Shown: positions 28,555-36,827 of the stretch, piece after piece
Layout of the letters: every line of letters begins with the position of its first letter
How positions within the stretch are numbered: position 1 is the stretch's first letter
Source of the DNA: CAWAMD01 sp963783045
GTDB taxonomy: Bacteria; Actinomycetota; Nitriliruptoria; Nitriliruptorales; Nitriliruptoraceae
Assembly: GCA_963783045.1 (NCBI GenBank)
Contig: CAWAMD010000003.1
Span: 1 to 64,000 of the forward strand
DNA length: 64,000 bases
Direction of reading: 5' to 3'
Position numbers and translations under genes: made by a program
Notes under the pieces: generated by a model
The model's input: the letters and a program-made list of their open reading frames with translations, nothing else
Database searches by the model: none
What the model was told of the DNA's origin: nothing

Positions 28555-29238
28555 AGCAGCGGCCTCGCCGGCACGGGGATCTCCTCGGCGGCGTCCAGCC
28601 GGAGGAGCAGGGTCGACCCGTCGGCGGCGAGCGTGCCGCTCGCGCGCACCCAGGTCCCGTCGGCAGGCAGCGTCCCCTCGACGGTGATCCCGACGGGCCG
28701 CGCGTCCGCGGCGCAGCACACCATGACGAGGCGGGTGAGGGTGTCCGGGCCGCGGACCTGGGCCTGAAGGGTGACCGGTCGCCCGTCGAGGGCGGCGGCG
28801 CCGAGCTCGCGGCCGGCCAGAACGACCTGTAGCAGAGTCACCTCACCGCTGCCGCCGGTCAGCAGGGGGTTGTCGGCTTCGCCGAGCCGCGACTCGATCG
28901 CTGCGCCGTCGCCTGGCGCGCCGGCGGGGACCCGTGCCACCAGTCCCGGCGTCATGGCCGCCCCGGCCAGCAGCGGGAGCAGGAGCAGCGCCGTCGCGGA
29001 CCGGCTCGGGACGTTCCGCGCGGAACCGCACGGCCGCCAGGACCAGCAGGATGCCGGCGCCGACCAGGACCGGGAGGAACCACGGGCGCACCACCAGTGC
29101 CGCCCGATCGCTCACCACGCCGAGGACCAGGGCGGCCCCGACGACCGCGACCGTCACCCGCCCGGTGCGCACGCGCGCGGACCGGCGTGGACCGGAGGGA
29201 CCGGACGGGTGCGGCCGCGACCACGTCGGCGCGCTCAT
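28551..29238 (-). CDS. TIGR03943/DUF1980-family partner of the permease (one frameshift)
   Basis: The N-terminal part has two membrane helices (VTVAVVGAALVLGVVSDRA and LPVLVGAGILLVLAAV). After a one-base break near 29005 a third hydrophobic stretch (ALLLLPLLAGAAM) leads into the conserved C-terminal OB-like domain containing LVMVCCAADARPVGITVEG. TIGR03943 proteins occur next to UPF0718/YraQ permeases, as here. ATG 29238 overlaps the permease stop (ATGA). The pair is thought to move or manage metal ions, but this is not established. Confidence 0.75.
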
Positions 29239-30353
29239 GAGGGACCCCAGGTGACCCAGGCCGTCGCCAGCACGAGCACCGACGGCACGACGATCGCGGC
29301 GTAGCCGGCCACCCAGCGCAGGCCGAACTCCCGCCGGTACATCGCCGCCAGCCGCACGTCGATGGCAGGGCCGAGCAGGAGGAACGCCAGCCGCGGTAGT
29401 GCGCCGAGCGGCAGGGAGGCGGCGAAGAACGCGTCGGCCTGCGAGCAGATGGCCAGCACGAAGGCGAGGCCCATCATCGCCAGCGCGCCGAGCAGCGGCT
29501 GAGCGCTCACGGCCACGAGGACCTCCGGCGGAACGAACGCCTTGATCGCTCCGGCGGCGAGCGCGCCGACCACCAGGGTCGGTCCCATCCGGAAGAGCTC
29601 GGCGGCGGCTGCGGTGAGCAGCCCTCCCTCGCCGGAACCCATGTGGCCGTGACCCCCACCATGGGTGTCGCCGGAGCTGGTGTCGCCGGGCCCCTGGGCG
29701 GGCTGGCCGTCGTGCGCGCCGCCGTGGGCACAGGCGACGGGGCCGGCCGTCCTCGGCCGCGGCCCGACCGCGCCGGCCAGCAGCGCGACCACCACACCGA
29801 CGACCACCCGGCCGAGCACGATGTCGAGGCGTCCCGGGAACGCGGCGAGGGTCGACAGGATCACGATCGGGTTCGCGAGGGGCGCCCCCGCGACGAAGCC
29901 GTTGACGATCGAGGCGCGTACCCCCTCGACGTGCAGCTGGCGGGCCAGCGGAAGCAACCCGCAGTCGCACAGCGGCAGCACCAGACCGGTGAAGGGAGCG
30001 ATCGCGGCCGCCAGCCGCGGATGCCGGGCCGCCAGCGCGAGCACCCGGCCCGCCGGCACCCGCTGCAGGGCTGCGGCGATGACCGCGCCGGCGAGGAGGA
30101 ACGGCAGCGACTCCGCCACCAGGGCGACGAAGGCGAGCACCGCCGCCGCCGCGTGCGGCCCAACGGGGGCGGGGAGCCGCGGCAGCACGACGACGCCGAT
30201 CCCGGCCGCCGCCGTGGCCAGAACCGTCAACCGCTCGCGTCGGGCGCGTCCCCCCGCGCCCGCGCCACCGTCCGCGCCCGCGCCGCCGGCCGCGCCGTGG
30301 TCGTGGACGGGTGGCACCACCTCGGCGGCGGGGGGCTGGTGCGTGACGGACAC
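29235..30353 (-). CDS. UPF0718/YraQ-type permease with histidine-rich loop
   Basis: The GTG at 30353 is chosen because GAGGA lies seven bases upstream; it gives 372 residues. The conserved permease motif LCDCGLLPLARQL, followed by GAPLANPIVILST, is present along with about eight hydrophobic helices. A cytoplasmic or external loop near residues 205-240 is rich in histidine and glycine (THGGGHGHMG). This suggests binding of a transition metal. It heads the three-gene operon that continues to 27913. The family has been linked to metal or metalloid handling, but the substrate here is inferred only from the loop. Confidence 0.8.
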   Translation of the reverse strand: MSVTHQPPAAEVVPPVHDHGAAGGAGADGGAGAGGRARRERLTVLATAAAGIGVVVLPRLPAPVGPHAAAAVLAFVALVAESLPFLLAGAVIAAALQRVPAGRVLALAARHPRLAAAIAPFTGLVLPLCDCGLLPLARQLHVEGVRASIVNGFVAGAPLANPIVILSTLAAFPGRLDIVLGRVVVGVVVALLAGAVGPRPRTAGPVACAHGGAHDGQPAQGPGDTSSGDTHGGGHGHMGSGEGGLLTAAAAELFRMGPTLVVGALAAGAIKAFVPPEVLVAVSAQPLLGALAMMGLAFVLAICSQADAFFAASLPLGALPRLAFLLLGPAIDVRLAAMYRREFGLRWVAGYAAIVVPSVLVLATAWVTWGPS

Positions 30354-30566
30354 GGCAGGTCCTCGGCGGCGGCGCAGGGTCGAGGGGAAACGCTCCCCTT
30401 CTCCGTCGACCATGCGGGCACGTCCTTGAGCGTCCGGTTCGACCGCTGCCGAACGCACGTTCGTTACGCTGCGGCTGCCGAGCCGTGTCACCGGGGCCGT
30501 CTACGCTTCCGCGCAGATGACGACCCCATCGACGCTCCACGACCGAGACGAACGGCTGCACACGCG

Positions 30567-31466
30567 ATGACCACGGCGCCGGTCTTCGAGTACGAGCGGA
30601 CGCGGCTGTATGCGGCTGACTGCCTCGACTGGCTCGCCGAGGCGCCCGAGCGCTCCGTCCACGCCGTCGTCACCGACCCGCCCTACGGGCTGGTCGAGTA
30701 CACCGAGACCGAGCAGAAGAAGCTGCGCCGTGGCCGTGGCGGTGTGTGGCGGATCCCACCGAGCTTCGACGGCGTGACGCGCTCGCCGCTGCCGCGCTTC
30801 ACCACCCTGTCGAAGCGCGACCTCGCCGACATCCACGCCTTCTTCCGCACCTGGGGCGAAGCACTGCTGCCCGTCCTCGTCCCGGGCGCCCACATCATGG
30901 TGGCGTCGAACCCGCTCGTCTCCTACCTCGTGTCCGCAGCCATGGCCGACGCCGGCTTCGAGCGCCGTGGCGAGATCGTGCGGCTCACCCAGACCATGCG
31001 CGGCGGCGACCGGCCGAAGAACGCGCACGACGAGTTCCCGGACGTGAGCGTGATGCCGCGCAGCCAGTGGGAGCCCTGGCTGCTGTACCGCAAGCCGTTC
31101 GACGGGCGGGTGCAGGACTGCCTGCGCAAGTGGAAGACGAGCGGGCTGCGGCGGATCTCCGACGACCAGCCCTTCGGCGACGTGATCGCCTCACACCCGA
31201 CCTACGCGCACGAGCGCAAGCTGGCCGCCCATCCGAGCCTCAAGCCGCAATCGTTCCTCCGCCAGGTCGTGCGGGCGTCGCTGCCCCTCGGTGAGGGGGT
31301 CGTGCTCGACCCGTTCGCGGGGTCCGGCTCGACGCTGGCGGCCGCCGCGGCCGTGGGCTACGAGGCCATCGGCGTCGAGGTCGACCCGCACTACGTCGCG
31401 ATCGCGAAGGACGCGATCCCGAAGCTCGCGACCTACCGGAACGGCGAGGACCAGCGGCCCCGGTAG
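30567..31466 (+). CDS. Type II DNA methyltransferase, beta class
   Basis: The 299-residue protein has the catalytic motif DPPY near the N-terminus (VVTDPPYGLVEY, residues ~34-45) and the SAM motif DPFAGSGSTLAAAAAVGYEA near the C-terminus. This order is that of beta-class amino-methyltransferases, which make N6-adenine or N4-cytosine marks. SHPTYAHERKLAAHPSLKPQ between them is the usual P-S-L-K-P segment. It is convergent with the endonuclease gene 14 bp away. The recognition sequence cannot be read from the protein. Confidence 0.92.
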   Translation: MTTAPVFEYERTRLYAADCLDWLAEAPERSVHAVVTDPPYGLVEYTETEQKKLRRGRGGVWRIPPSFDGVTRSPLPRFTTLSKRDLADIHAFFRTWGEALLPVLVPGAHIMVASNPLVSYLVSAAMADAGFERRGEIVRLTQTMRGGDRPKNAHDEFPDVSVMPRSQWEPWLLYRKPFDGRVQDCLRKWKTSGLRRISDDQPFGDVIASHPTYAHERKLAAHPSLKPQSFLRQVVRASLPLGEGVVLDPFAGSGSTLAAAAAVGYEAIGVEVDPHYVAIAKDAIPKLATYRNGEDQRPR

Positions 31467-31480
31467 CGCCGGCGGTGCCC

Positions 31481-32206
31481 TCAGAGGTCCCCGAACGGGA
31501 GCCTGGGGCTGTCCGTCGCCGATGCCCCGTCGCGCGGGGCGCGCGGGCGGGCGGCCCCGCGTCCTCGCGGACCGGCGGAGCTGGTTTCCCGGTAGATCCA
31601 GTTCTCGCGCAGCTTCGCCGTCCCGCCGGCATTCGGGGTGGCGGTGTCCGTCCCGAGCTCGCCCCGTCGGTTCGTCCGGAAGTCGTCGAGCGTGAGATAC
31701 GCGAGGCCGACCTCGACGAAGCGGCTCGGCGCACGGGCGATGCGCGGCTCGGTCTCCGTGTCGACGCGGTAGCGGAAGACGCAGAGCCACTGCTCGCGGG
31801 CCCCGTGGGTGTCGACGCCGAAGGAGCCGCGCGTGGCCTTGATCTCCACGCCCTCCTCGCCGGCCTCGGCGGCGTCGTTCGGGTACACGCCGGCGACCAG
31901 CAGATCCGGATGGCCGTTGTGGTGCGTGTTCGTGGTCAGCCCGCGGGAGTGCTGCGCCATCGACTCGGTCAGCGCGTCGGAGATCAGCCCGGACATGCCG
32001 GCCGGGCGCAGCATGTCGTCGAAGCGGGCGAGACCACGCCGACGCAGCAGGGTGTTGAAGTCGTGGAAGAGGTCGTACACGTCCTGCATGGCCGCCTCGA
32101 AGTCGGACAGCCGCAGGCTGAACGGCAGCGTGGCGTCCTCGTTGAAGCAGGCACGGTCCACGGTGGCGCGCGGGACGCTGATGCCGGCGCCGGAGGCAGC
32201 GCTCAC
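31481..32206 (-). CDS. Type II restriction endonuclease, PD-(D/E)xK type
   Basis: The GTG at 32206 with AAGGGG upstream gives 241 residues. A PD-(D/E)xK core is visible: GHPDLLVAGVYPND, then 15-20 residues later GVEIKATRG, the E-x-K half of the active site. The convergent beta-class methyltransferase next door is the expected protective partner, so this is a type II restriction-modification pair outside either island. No C-protein is seen, but a 13-bp inverted repeat lies upstream of the gene. Confidence 0.8.
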   Translation of the reverse strand: MSAASGAGISVPRATVDRACFNEDATLPFSLRLSDFEAAMQDVYDLFHDFNTLLRRRGLARFDDMLRPAGMSGLISDALTESMAQHSRGLTTNTHHNGHPDLLVAGVYPNDAAEAGEEGVEIKATRGSFGVDTHGAREQWLCVFRYRVDTETEPRIARAPSRFVEVGLAYLTLDDFRTNRRGELGTDTATPNAGGTAKLRENWIYRETSSAGPRGRGAARPRAPRDGASATDSPRLPFGDL

Positions 32207-32277
32207 GAAGGCCCCTTCGATGCTGGCGGGAGCCTACCCACGGCGCGGCGACGGCGGCCGTCAGCGACGACGCGCCA

Positions 32278-32329
32278 GATCGACGGACCCCGGAATATCG
32301 GCATACCGGCATTTCAGGGTCCGTCGATC
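32278..32329. repeat. 13-bp inverted repeat upstream of the restriction gene
   Basis: GATCGACGGACCC at 32278-32290 is exactly repeated in inverse orientation at 32317-32329, with a 26-base loop. It lies in the divergent gap between the endonuclease start at 32206 and the zinc-ribbon gene at 32344. It could be an operator controlling endonuclease expression or a terminator hairpin; no T-run follows. Confidence 0.6.
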
Positions 32330-32343
32330 CGGCCCAACGGCGA

Positions 32344-32628
32344 GTGGGGAGGTCTCATCGGCAGGCAGGATCCCCAGGCCCCGCGGACCGGTGCGGCGAC
32401 TGCGGCGTCCAACGGGGCGGCCACCACCACCTCGGCTGCGACCTCGAGCGCTGTCCCCGGTTCGGGCGCCAACTCATCTCGTGCGGCTGCGTCTGGGTCG
32501 ACGAGGAGACCGAGTCGCACGTCCTCGCCGCCACCGGCGTCGTCGTCTACCCCGAAGCGCTCAGAGGACTCGAGGTGGCGGACGCCCGCCATCCGTTCGG
32601 AGAGCCCACACGCAGACCGCCAGCGTAG
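32344..32628 (+). CDS. Small cysteine/histidine-rich zinc-ribbon-like protein
   Basis: Up to 94 residues from a GTG start. The core is CGDCGVQRGGHHHLGCDLER followed by CPRFGRQLISCGC, with at least six cysteines and three histidines arranged like zinc ligands. Similar short proteins are scattered in actinobacterial genomes with no known function. The start is uncertain, since no good ribosome site precedes 32344. It is the last gene before the island 2 boundary. Confidence 0.55.
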   Translation: MGRSHRQAGSPGPADRCGDCGVQRGGHHHLGCDLERCPRFGRQLISCGCVWVDEETESHVLAATGVVVYPEALRGLEVADARHPFGEPTRRPPA

Positions 32629-32707
32629 AGCCGGATGCCGAGGTGCGGACCCGTGCGTCGGTGCGGGAGCTGAAGAGGGCAGGCGTTGATCAGAACGCGG
32701 ACAGCCC

Positions 32708-32789
32708 CGTCTGACCTGCGGTTTTCCAGCGGAGGGTGGGGGATTCGAACCCCCGGGACGCGCAAGGCGCCCGACGGTTTTCAAGACCG
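32708..32789. repeat. Left attachment repeat: 3' fragment of tRNA-Ser(TGA)
   Basis: These 82 bp match 50001-50082 with a single mismatch (T at 32724, C at 50017). The repeat covers the 3' 60 nt of tRNA-Ser(TGA), from the discriminator base through the variable arm to the anticodon stem, plus 22 bp downstream. The sequence then diverges, so this copy has no 5' half and is not a functional tRNA. It marks the left end of island 2. Confidence 0.92.
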
Positions 32790-32982
32790 AAACCGGCCGT
32801 GTCGGCCTCTGACGCCCCGTACTCACCAGTGCCGGGGAATGACGCTCTGACCTGCGAAAACACGCCGATGTAACCCTGATCTGCTCTCGTCGCGTCGTGG
32901 TCGCTCACGGCCCGGCTGCGGCCCGGCTGCGGCCCGCGTGCGGCCTGTGTGCGGCCCACGGCGCGGGCCCCTGTCGGCTCGA

Positions 32983-33360
32983 TCAGCCCTCGCCCCCGAT
33001 GGGGAGGTCCCGGACCCGCAGACGGGTTTCCTCGATCACCACGATGGCGCCGCGACCCAGGTCAGACTCGATGTCGGGCAGGTGGGCCAGCAGGAGCTCA
33101 GCCTGCGCGGCGGGCTGTCGGCCCGACTGTCGGCGGAACAGCACCACCGATGGGGCGGAGGCGTGTCGGCGTGCGAGCAGTTCGCCGAAGTCGGTGTCCG
33201 CGGCCACGATCACCCGGCTTTCGCGAGCGCCGAGGTCGAACACCTCGTCGTCCGGTGCGTGGAGAGCGGCGATCTGACCGAGGTGCACCGCATCATGACC
33301 GGCTTCGGTCAGTGCTCGTGCCACGACCGGGGACAGACTCGCGTCGATCAGGAACCTCAC
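32983..33360 (-). CDS. DUF5615 PIN-like toxin
   Basis: The 125-residue protein begins VRFLIDASLSPVVARALTEAG, the DUF5615 N-terminus with the first catalytic aspartate, and has VIVAADTDFGELL with the central acidic residues of a PIN-like RNase. The GTG overlaps the DUF433 stop (GTGA). DUF5615 with DUF433 is a known toxin-antitoxin combination. It presumably cleaves RNA when the antitoxin is lost. Confidence 0.85.
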   Translation of the reverse strand: MRFLIDASLSPVVARALTEAGHDAVHLGQIAALHAPDDEVFDLGARESRVIVAADTDFGELLARRHASAPSVVLFRRQSGRQPAAQAELLLAHLPDIESDLGRGAIVVIEETRLRVRDLPIGGEG

Positions 33361-33587
33361 CCGGCGGGACGCAGCGGCAGCTGTCGCTCACGTACCGCCT
33401 CGGCCGCGTACCGCAGCGCCGCGACGATGTCCTCTTCCTCGAGGTACGGGAAGTCGGCCAGGATCTCCTCGAAGGACATCCCGTCCGCGACCATCCCCAC
33501 CACGGTGGCCACCGGCACACGCAGACCACGGATGCAGGGAACGCCCCCCATCAGCTGGGGGTCGGTGGTGATCCGCTCGATGCCCAT
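33357..33587 (-). CDS. DUF433 antitoxin
   Basis: The 76-residue protein has the conserved TTDPQLMGGVPCIRGLRVPV followed by MSFEEILADFPYLEEEDI, the winged-helix DUF433 signature. ATG 33587 follows GGGAGGAG. It probably neutralises the DUF5615 protein and autoregulates the pair. The upstream ACTACGCCCCGGGGCG at 33611-33626 is an imperfect palindrome that may be its operator. Confidence 0.85.
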   Translation of the reverse strand: MGIERITTDPQLMGGVPCIRGLRVPVATVVGMVADGMSFEEILADFPYLEEEDIVAALRYAAEAVRERQLPLRPAG

Positions 33588-33626
33588 GGCCGCTCCTCCC
33601 TTACCGTCAGACTACGCCCCGGGGCG

Positions 33627-34229
33627 CTACAAGGGCGTGTCGTGAGGCCGTGGGCCGGCGGTGAGGAGGGTCCGGTAGGTGTCGAGGTAGGGGCGGAGGG
33701 GCGCGGGGCGGAGGGTGAGGGTGTCGGGCGGTGGCCAGTCGGCGGCGGCGATGAGGATGTGGAGGGGGCTGGGGAGGTCGGGCAGGTCGGGTGCCGGGAC
33801 GGGGCGACTGGTCCAGGCGGTGGTGTCGCCGTGGAGGTCGGTGGTGGTGCGGGTGGTGCCGGTGGCCTGTTCGATGCGGACGGCCAGCGGCCGGGTGCGG
33901 TCGGGGTGGGTAGGGTCGGGCAGCCAGGTGGTGATCTGAGAGGAGTAGGTCTGGGGGTCCACGCTGGGGTGCATGAGGATGACGGCGAGGTAGCGGTCGG
34001 GTCGGGGGCGGAGGGGGTGGCCGGCGGGGACATGGAGGAGTGCGATGGCGCGGCTGGTGCGGGTTCGGGTGGGGTGCCCGGGGGCGGCGCTGGTGTGTGC
34101 CGGGGTGGAGACGCCGGCGAGCAGGCGCGTGGTGGGTTGGGTGGTGTCGGGTTCGAGGACGGTCGGCCAGTCGTATGCGAGCCGGTCGAGCCGGCCGTGC
34201 GGGTCGTGCGGTTGGTGGTCGGGGTTCAT
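33627..34229 (-). CDS. Hypothetical protein
   Basis: 200 residues from ATG 34229, rich in proline, threonine and arginine. There is a mixed alpha/beta central part (RYLAVILMHPSVDPQTYSS and HILIAAADWPPPDTLTL). No domain, signal peptide or membrane segment is recognised. It lies 85 bp downstream of the secreted protein at 34315 on the same strand. Confidence 0.55.
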   Translation of the reverse strand: MNPDHQPHDPHGRLDRLAYDWPTVLEPDTTQPTTRLLAGVSTPAHTSAAPGHPTRTRTSRAIALLHVPAGHPLRPRPDRYLAVILMHPSVDPQTYSSQITTWLPDPTHPDRTRPLAVRIEQATGTTRTTTDLHGDTTAWTSRPVPAPDLPDLPSPLHILIAAADWPPPDTLTLRPAPLRPYLDTYRTLLTAGPRPHDTPL

Positions 34230-34314
34230 CGGGGGTCCGTCGATGGTGGTCGGTCGGAGGGCCGTGCATGGTGATGCTCGCACGGCCCGTGCTGGTGTGT
34301 CGGCCGGTTCTCGG

Positions 34315-35020
34315 TCAGTAGACCCGGACGTTGTAGTCGTAGGGCCGGAGCGCGTCGCAGATCCGCCCGTCGGTCAGGTATGCCCGGCCGTACTGCACAT
34401 AGGCGTCGTGCAGGTCGCCGCTGGCAACCGTGTAGAAGCCTTTGCGTCCGGAGCTCCAGCTTGGGCTTGGCCAGAGGGGGCCGTGGTCCTCCCAGTAGTC
34501 GTTCTCCGTCCCGCCGTGGGAGTAGATGTGGATGTACCAGTCGAAGTCGTATGCCTCGCCGGCAAGGTGGAACCCGGTCTCGAACTGGCCCCAGTTGAGG
34601 CTCGGGTCCTCGTAGAGGAAGATGTAGGCGGACCCGCAGTCGCCGTACGTGTAGTCCTGCGTCGTCGGCCCCGAGGGTGGCCCGCCCTGGTGGGCGTGCG
34701 ACTCGCTGGGGCGCGACTCGTTGGCGCTGTTCGATTCCTGGGGGACGCGGGCGATCTCGTCTCCGGTGTCACCGTCGATCAGCACGTCGTACCGGTCTCG
34801 GACGACGACGTGGTTGCCGGCCTTTGCTGCCTGGGCTCGGTCAATCCCCGATACGGCCAGTTGCGCTTGGGCGGTGTCGCGGTTGGGCTGGGTCGTCGAG
34901 GTCTGGCTCGTGTCGGCTGCAGCCGGGGGGTCCGCGGATGCTGCCGCGGGCGCCAGTGCCACGAGCGCGGCGGCAAGAAGCGCCGCGGCGAATGGTCGTC
35001 GGTTGGTGTCCTGTTCTCAC
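34315..35020 (-). CDS. Small secreted protein, unknown family (one frameshift in the signal peptide)
   Basis: GTG 35020 follows AAAGGA at a good distance and begins VRTGHQPTT. One base break near 34998 leads into a clear signal peptide (FAAALLAAALVALAPAAASA). The mature ~200 residues begin with a threonine/alanine-rich propeptide-like stretch and end in an aromatic-rich domain with two cysteines: YGDCGSAYIFLYEDP, then YDFDWYIHIYSHGG, and GRAYLTDGRICDALRPYDY. The GxAYIFLY / AYxYGRxW style recalls the secreted protein at 43884. A BlaI-type dyad lies upstream at 35177. The function is unknown. Confidence 0.65.
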
Positions 35021-35101
35021 GCGTGTGTCCTTTTGCCTCGTAGCCGGTCGGGCGTGGGAGTGCCAGCGTGCGGCGGCTCAGCCGACGTCGGAGATGCGTG
35101 A

Positions 35102-35125
35102 GGGGCGCCCTGGTTGGGGCGCCCC
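35102..35125. promoter_or_regulatory. GC-rich hairpin in the leader of the secreted gene
   Basis: GGGGCGCCC at 35102-35110 pairs with GGGCGCCCC at 35117-35125 across a six-base loop. It lies between the operator-like dyad at 35177 and the GTG at 35020, so it would be in the 5' leader. It could attenuate or stabilise the transcript; without a T-run I cannot tell. Confidence 0.45.
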
Positions 35126-35176
35126 GCCCCCGTGCCCCTGCCCTCGCACGTATGTCGCGAGGGGGACGCACCTTAC

Positions 35177-35196
35177 ACTATGTGCCGTAAAGTAGT
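35177..35196 (-). promoter_or_regulatory. BlaI-type operator candidate upstream of secreted gene
   Basis: On the minus strand this reads ACTACT-N8-CATAGT, matching 11 of 12 positions of the two dyads between blaI and the secreted gene at 43884. It is oriented toward the secreted gene at 35020, 156 bp away. It is also 189 bp upstream of the divergent gene at 35386. Confidence 0.6.
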
Positions 35197-35385
35197 AGTG
35201 AGTCGTGGCTTCGGTCGTGCTGCGCGCCCGGGGCGGGGCGGGGACCGCACGCCCTGCCGGCCTCGGTCGGGCGCTGCGGCTGACGTTTTCGGCCGTCGGC
35301 GGCGCGCCCGCCGTCGGAGCGGCGTCCGGCGCACGGGTGGCGTGGGGCCGGTGTGGGACGCTCGGGCGACGACGAGGAGGCGCGT

Positions 35386-35830
35386 GTGCGCAGCAGCGAG
35401 ATCGAGGTGGGTGGGGAGTACGCGTACCGGCAGGGGCGGTGCGGCACGGGACGGTTCGGCGGGTGCGGGTGCTCGGTGCGGGCTGCCGCGGCCGACGGAA
35501 CGGTCGCTGCTGCTCGGGCGGGCGAGCAACCCGGACGTGGTGAACGACGGGGTGCGGGTCGAGTGGCTCGATGCGGAGTCGGGCGAACCGGCCGGGTTGC
35601 CGGTGGTGCTCGTGCCGTCGGTGACGATCCGGGAGCCGTGGGCGGCGTGGGCGCAGCGTCGGTCGCGGGAGGTGGCGGAGGCGGCGTCGATGGTGGCCCG
35701 GGCCCGGGTCCGGTCGGCACGGCGGGACCGGCTGGTCGGGCGGCTGCGGGGGGCGGGGGTGGGCTGCCGCGGCGAGGGCGCGGCGGTGCTGGTCGGCGAG
35801 CACGGCTGGGCGGCGCTCGAGAGGGGCTAG
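35386..35830 (+). CDS. Hypothetical protein (frameshifted)
   Basis: GTG 35386 follows GAGGAG and begins VRSSEIEVGGEYAYRQG. The rest, after breaks near 35450-35510, reads LLLGRASNPDVVNDGVRVEW, then VVLVPSVTIREPWAAWAQRR, and an arginine-rich helical tail. Proteins starting with a DI-GxEYAYR element are common in actinophages and islands, with no known function. It is divergent from the secreted gene at 35020 and convergent with the next gene; the stop codons overlap. Confidence 0.6.
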
Positions 35831-36069
35831 CGGCCCGGTCCGCCGTGCTGGCAGGCGCGGCGGCTGCGGCGGTAGGCGGCCAGGGTGCGTGCCAGTCCGA
35901 CGGTGAGGAGGCCGAACGCCCCGGCGGCGATGCCGCGGGCGCTCTGGGGGGAGCCGGCGAGGTCGATGGCGCCGGCGATCGCGAGCATGGCGAGGGTGGA
36001 GAGGACGGTTCGTGCGAGGATGCCGGCGGGACGGCCGGCGGACTGGCGCCAGCGTTCTCTCAGACGCAT
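35827..36069 (-). CDS. Small two-helix membrane protein downstream of secreted gene
   Basis: 80 residues from ATG 36069, with a basic N-terminus, two hydrophobic helices (ILARTVLSTLAMLAIAGAI and GIAAGAFGLLTVGLARTLA) and a basic C-terminus (RRSRR). It lies 79 bp downstream of the secreted protein at 36149. The same pairing occurs at 37565/37917, where the small protein has the same topology and charge pattern. An immunity or export-helper role is possible; it is inferred only from this recurrence. Confidence 0.6.
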   Translation of the reverse strand: MRLRERWRQSAGRPAGILARTVLSTLAMLAIAGAIDLAGSPQSARGIAAGAFGLLTVGLARTLAAYRRSRRACQHGGPGR

Positions 36070-36148
36070 GTTCGGTCCGTTCGCCGGTCGTCCGGCGTGC
36101 CGGCCGGGCCGGCACGCCGTGGATGCTGCGGGCTGGCGGGATGTGAGT

Positions 36149-36765
36149 TCAGCACAGGCTGCCGGACACGGACTTGACGCCCACGAGCTGCCCGATGTAG
36201 TTGAACTTGAACTCGTAGCAGGTGTACGGGTTGAGGGTGTGGCTGTAGACGTAGTTGATGATCCAGGATGCCATGCTGGCGCAGATGACGGACTCGAGGC
36301 CTGGTAGGCAGATGAGGCTCGCGATCGCACCGGCACCCCACGAGGCGAATGTGGTGAGTTCGGACCCGGTCATGTAGACGTAGATGTACCAGCCGAGTCC
36401 GACGCTCCACTGGGGGTCACGTCGGCGTCGGGGCCGGCAGAGCCGGAGCGTCCCGGCGTCGGGCTGTCGAGGGGTTCCTGGCGGAGCACGATACGGGCGC
36501 CTTGGGTCTCGACGAGGATGGAGCCGTCATCGCGGAGCGTGCCGGTCCCGAGCGCGGCCAGCAGGGCTTCTGGGGGCATCGAACTCATGGCAGTGAGGAC
36601 GCCGGCGGCGGCCTTGCCCGCACCCGCTGGCGGCGGGGTCGCCTGCGGCTCGGCGGCTGTGGCGTGGCCGACGGGCGAGAGGGCGAGGGCGAGTGTGAGT
36701 GTGGCGGTCGCGAGCGTCAGCGTGCGGCTGCGGAGCGTTCTCCCGATTGCGTGTGTGATCCCCAT
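36149..36765 (-). CDS. Secreted four-cysteine hydrophobic protein, bacteriocin-like (one frameshift)
   Basis: ATG 36765 starts a ~38-residue Sec signal peptide (TLALALSPVGHATAAEP). A propeptide-like region follows (PPEALLAALGTGTLRDDGSI). After a one-base break near 36415 comes the conserved C-terminal domain VTPQWSVGLGWYIYVYM, two hydrophobic helices, CYEFKF, and a cysteine as the last residue. The four mature cysteines match in order those of the paralogue at 37565-37907. The make-up (leader, pro-region, short hydrophobic cysteine domain) resembles secreted peptides that act on membranes. No known bacteriocin family is recognised. An inverted repeat and a BlaI-type dyad lie just upstream. 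Confidence 0.6.
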
Positions 36766-36781
36766 GTCCCCAGTCTTTCTG

Positions 36782-36805
36782 TCCGGTCGTCGGACGACGA
36801 CCGGA
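36782..36805. promoter_or_regulatory. 11-bp perfect inverted repeat upstream of secreted gene
   Basis: TCCGGTCGTCG at 36782-36792 is followed by its exact inverse at 36795-36805 with a two-base spacer. It lies between the BlaI-type dyad and the ATG at 36765, so it could be a second operator or a leader hairpin. Confidence 0.5.
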
Positions 36806-36807
36806 AA

Positions 36808-36827
36808 ACTATGCGCCAGGCGGTAGT
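36808..36827 (-). promoter_or_regulatory. BlaI-type operator candidate upstream of secreted gene
   Basis: On the minus strand this reads ACTACC-N8-CATAGT, 11 of 12 positions identical to the dyads at 43790 and 43816. It has the same eight-base spacer and is oriented toward the gene it precedes, 42 bp from the ATG at 36765. Confidence 0.65.

Noticed and set aside
32730..32789. A second tRNA-Ser gene at the left island end
   Set aside because: Only the 3' 60 nt are present and the 5' half is replaced by unrelated sequence, so it is an attachment remnant.
33611..33630. Another BlaI-type operator upstream of the DUF433 antitoxin
   Set aside because: ACTACG is present, but the second half-site reads CGCTAC instead of CATAGT. 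The palindrome is better explained as the antitoxin's own operator.
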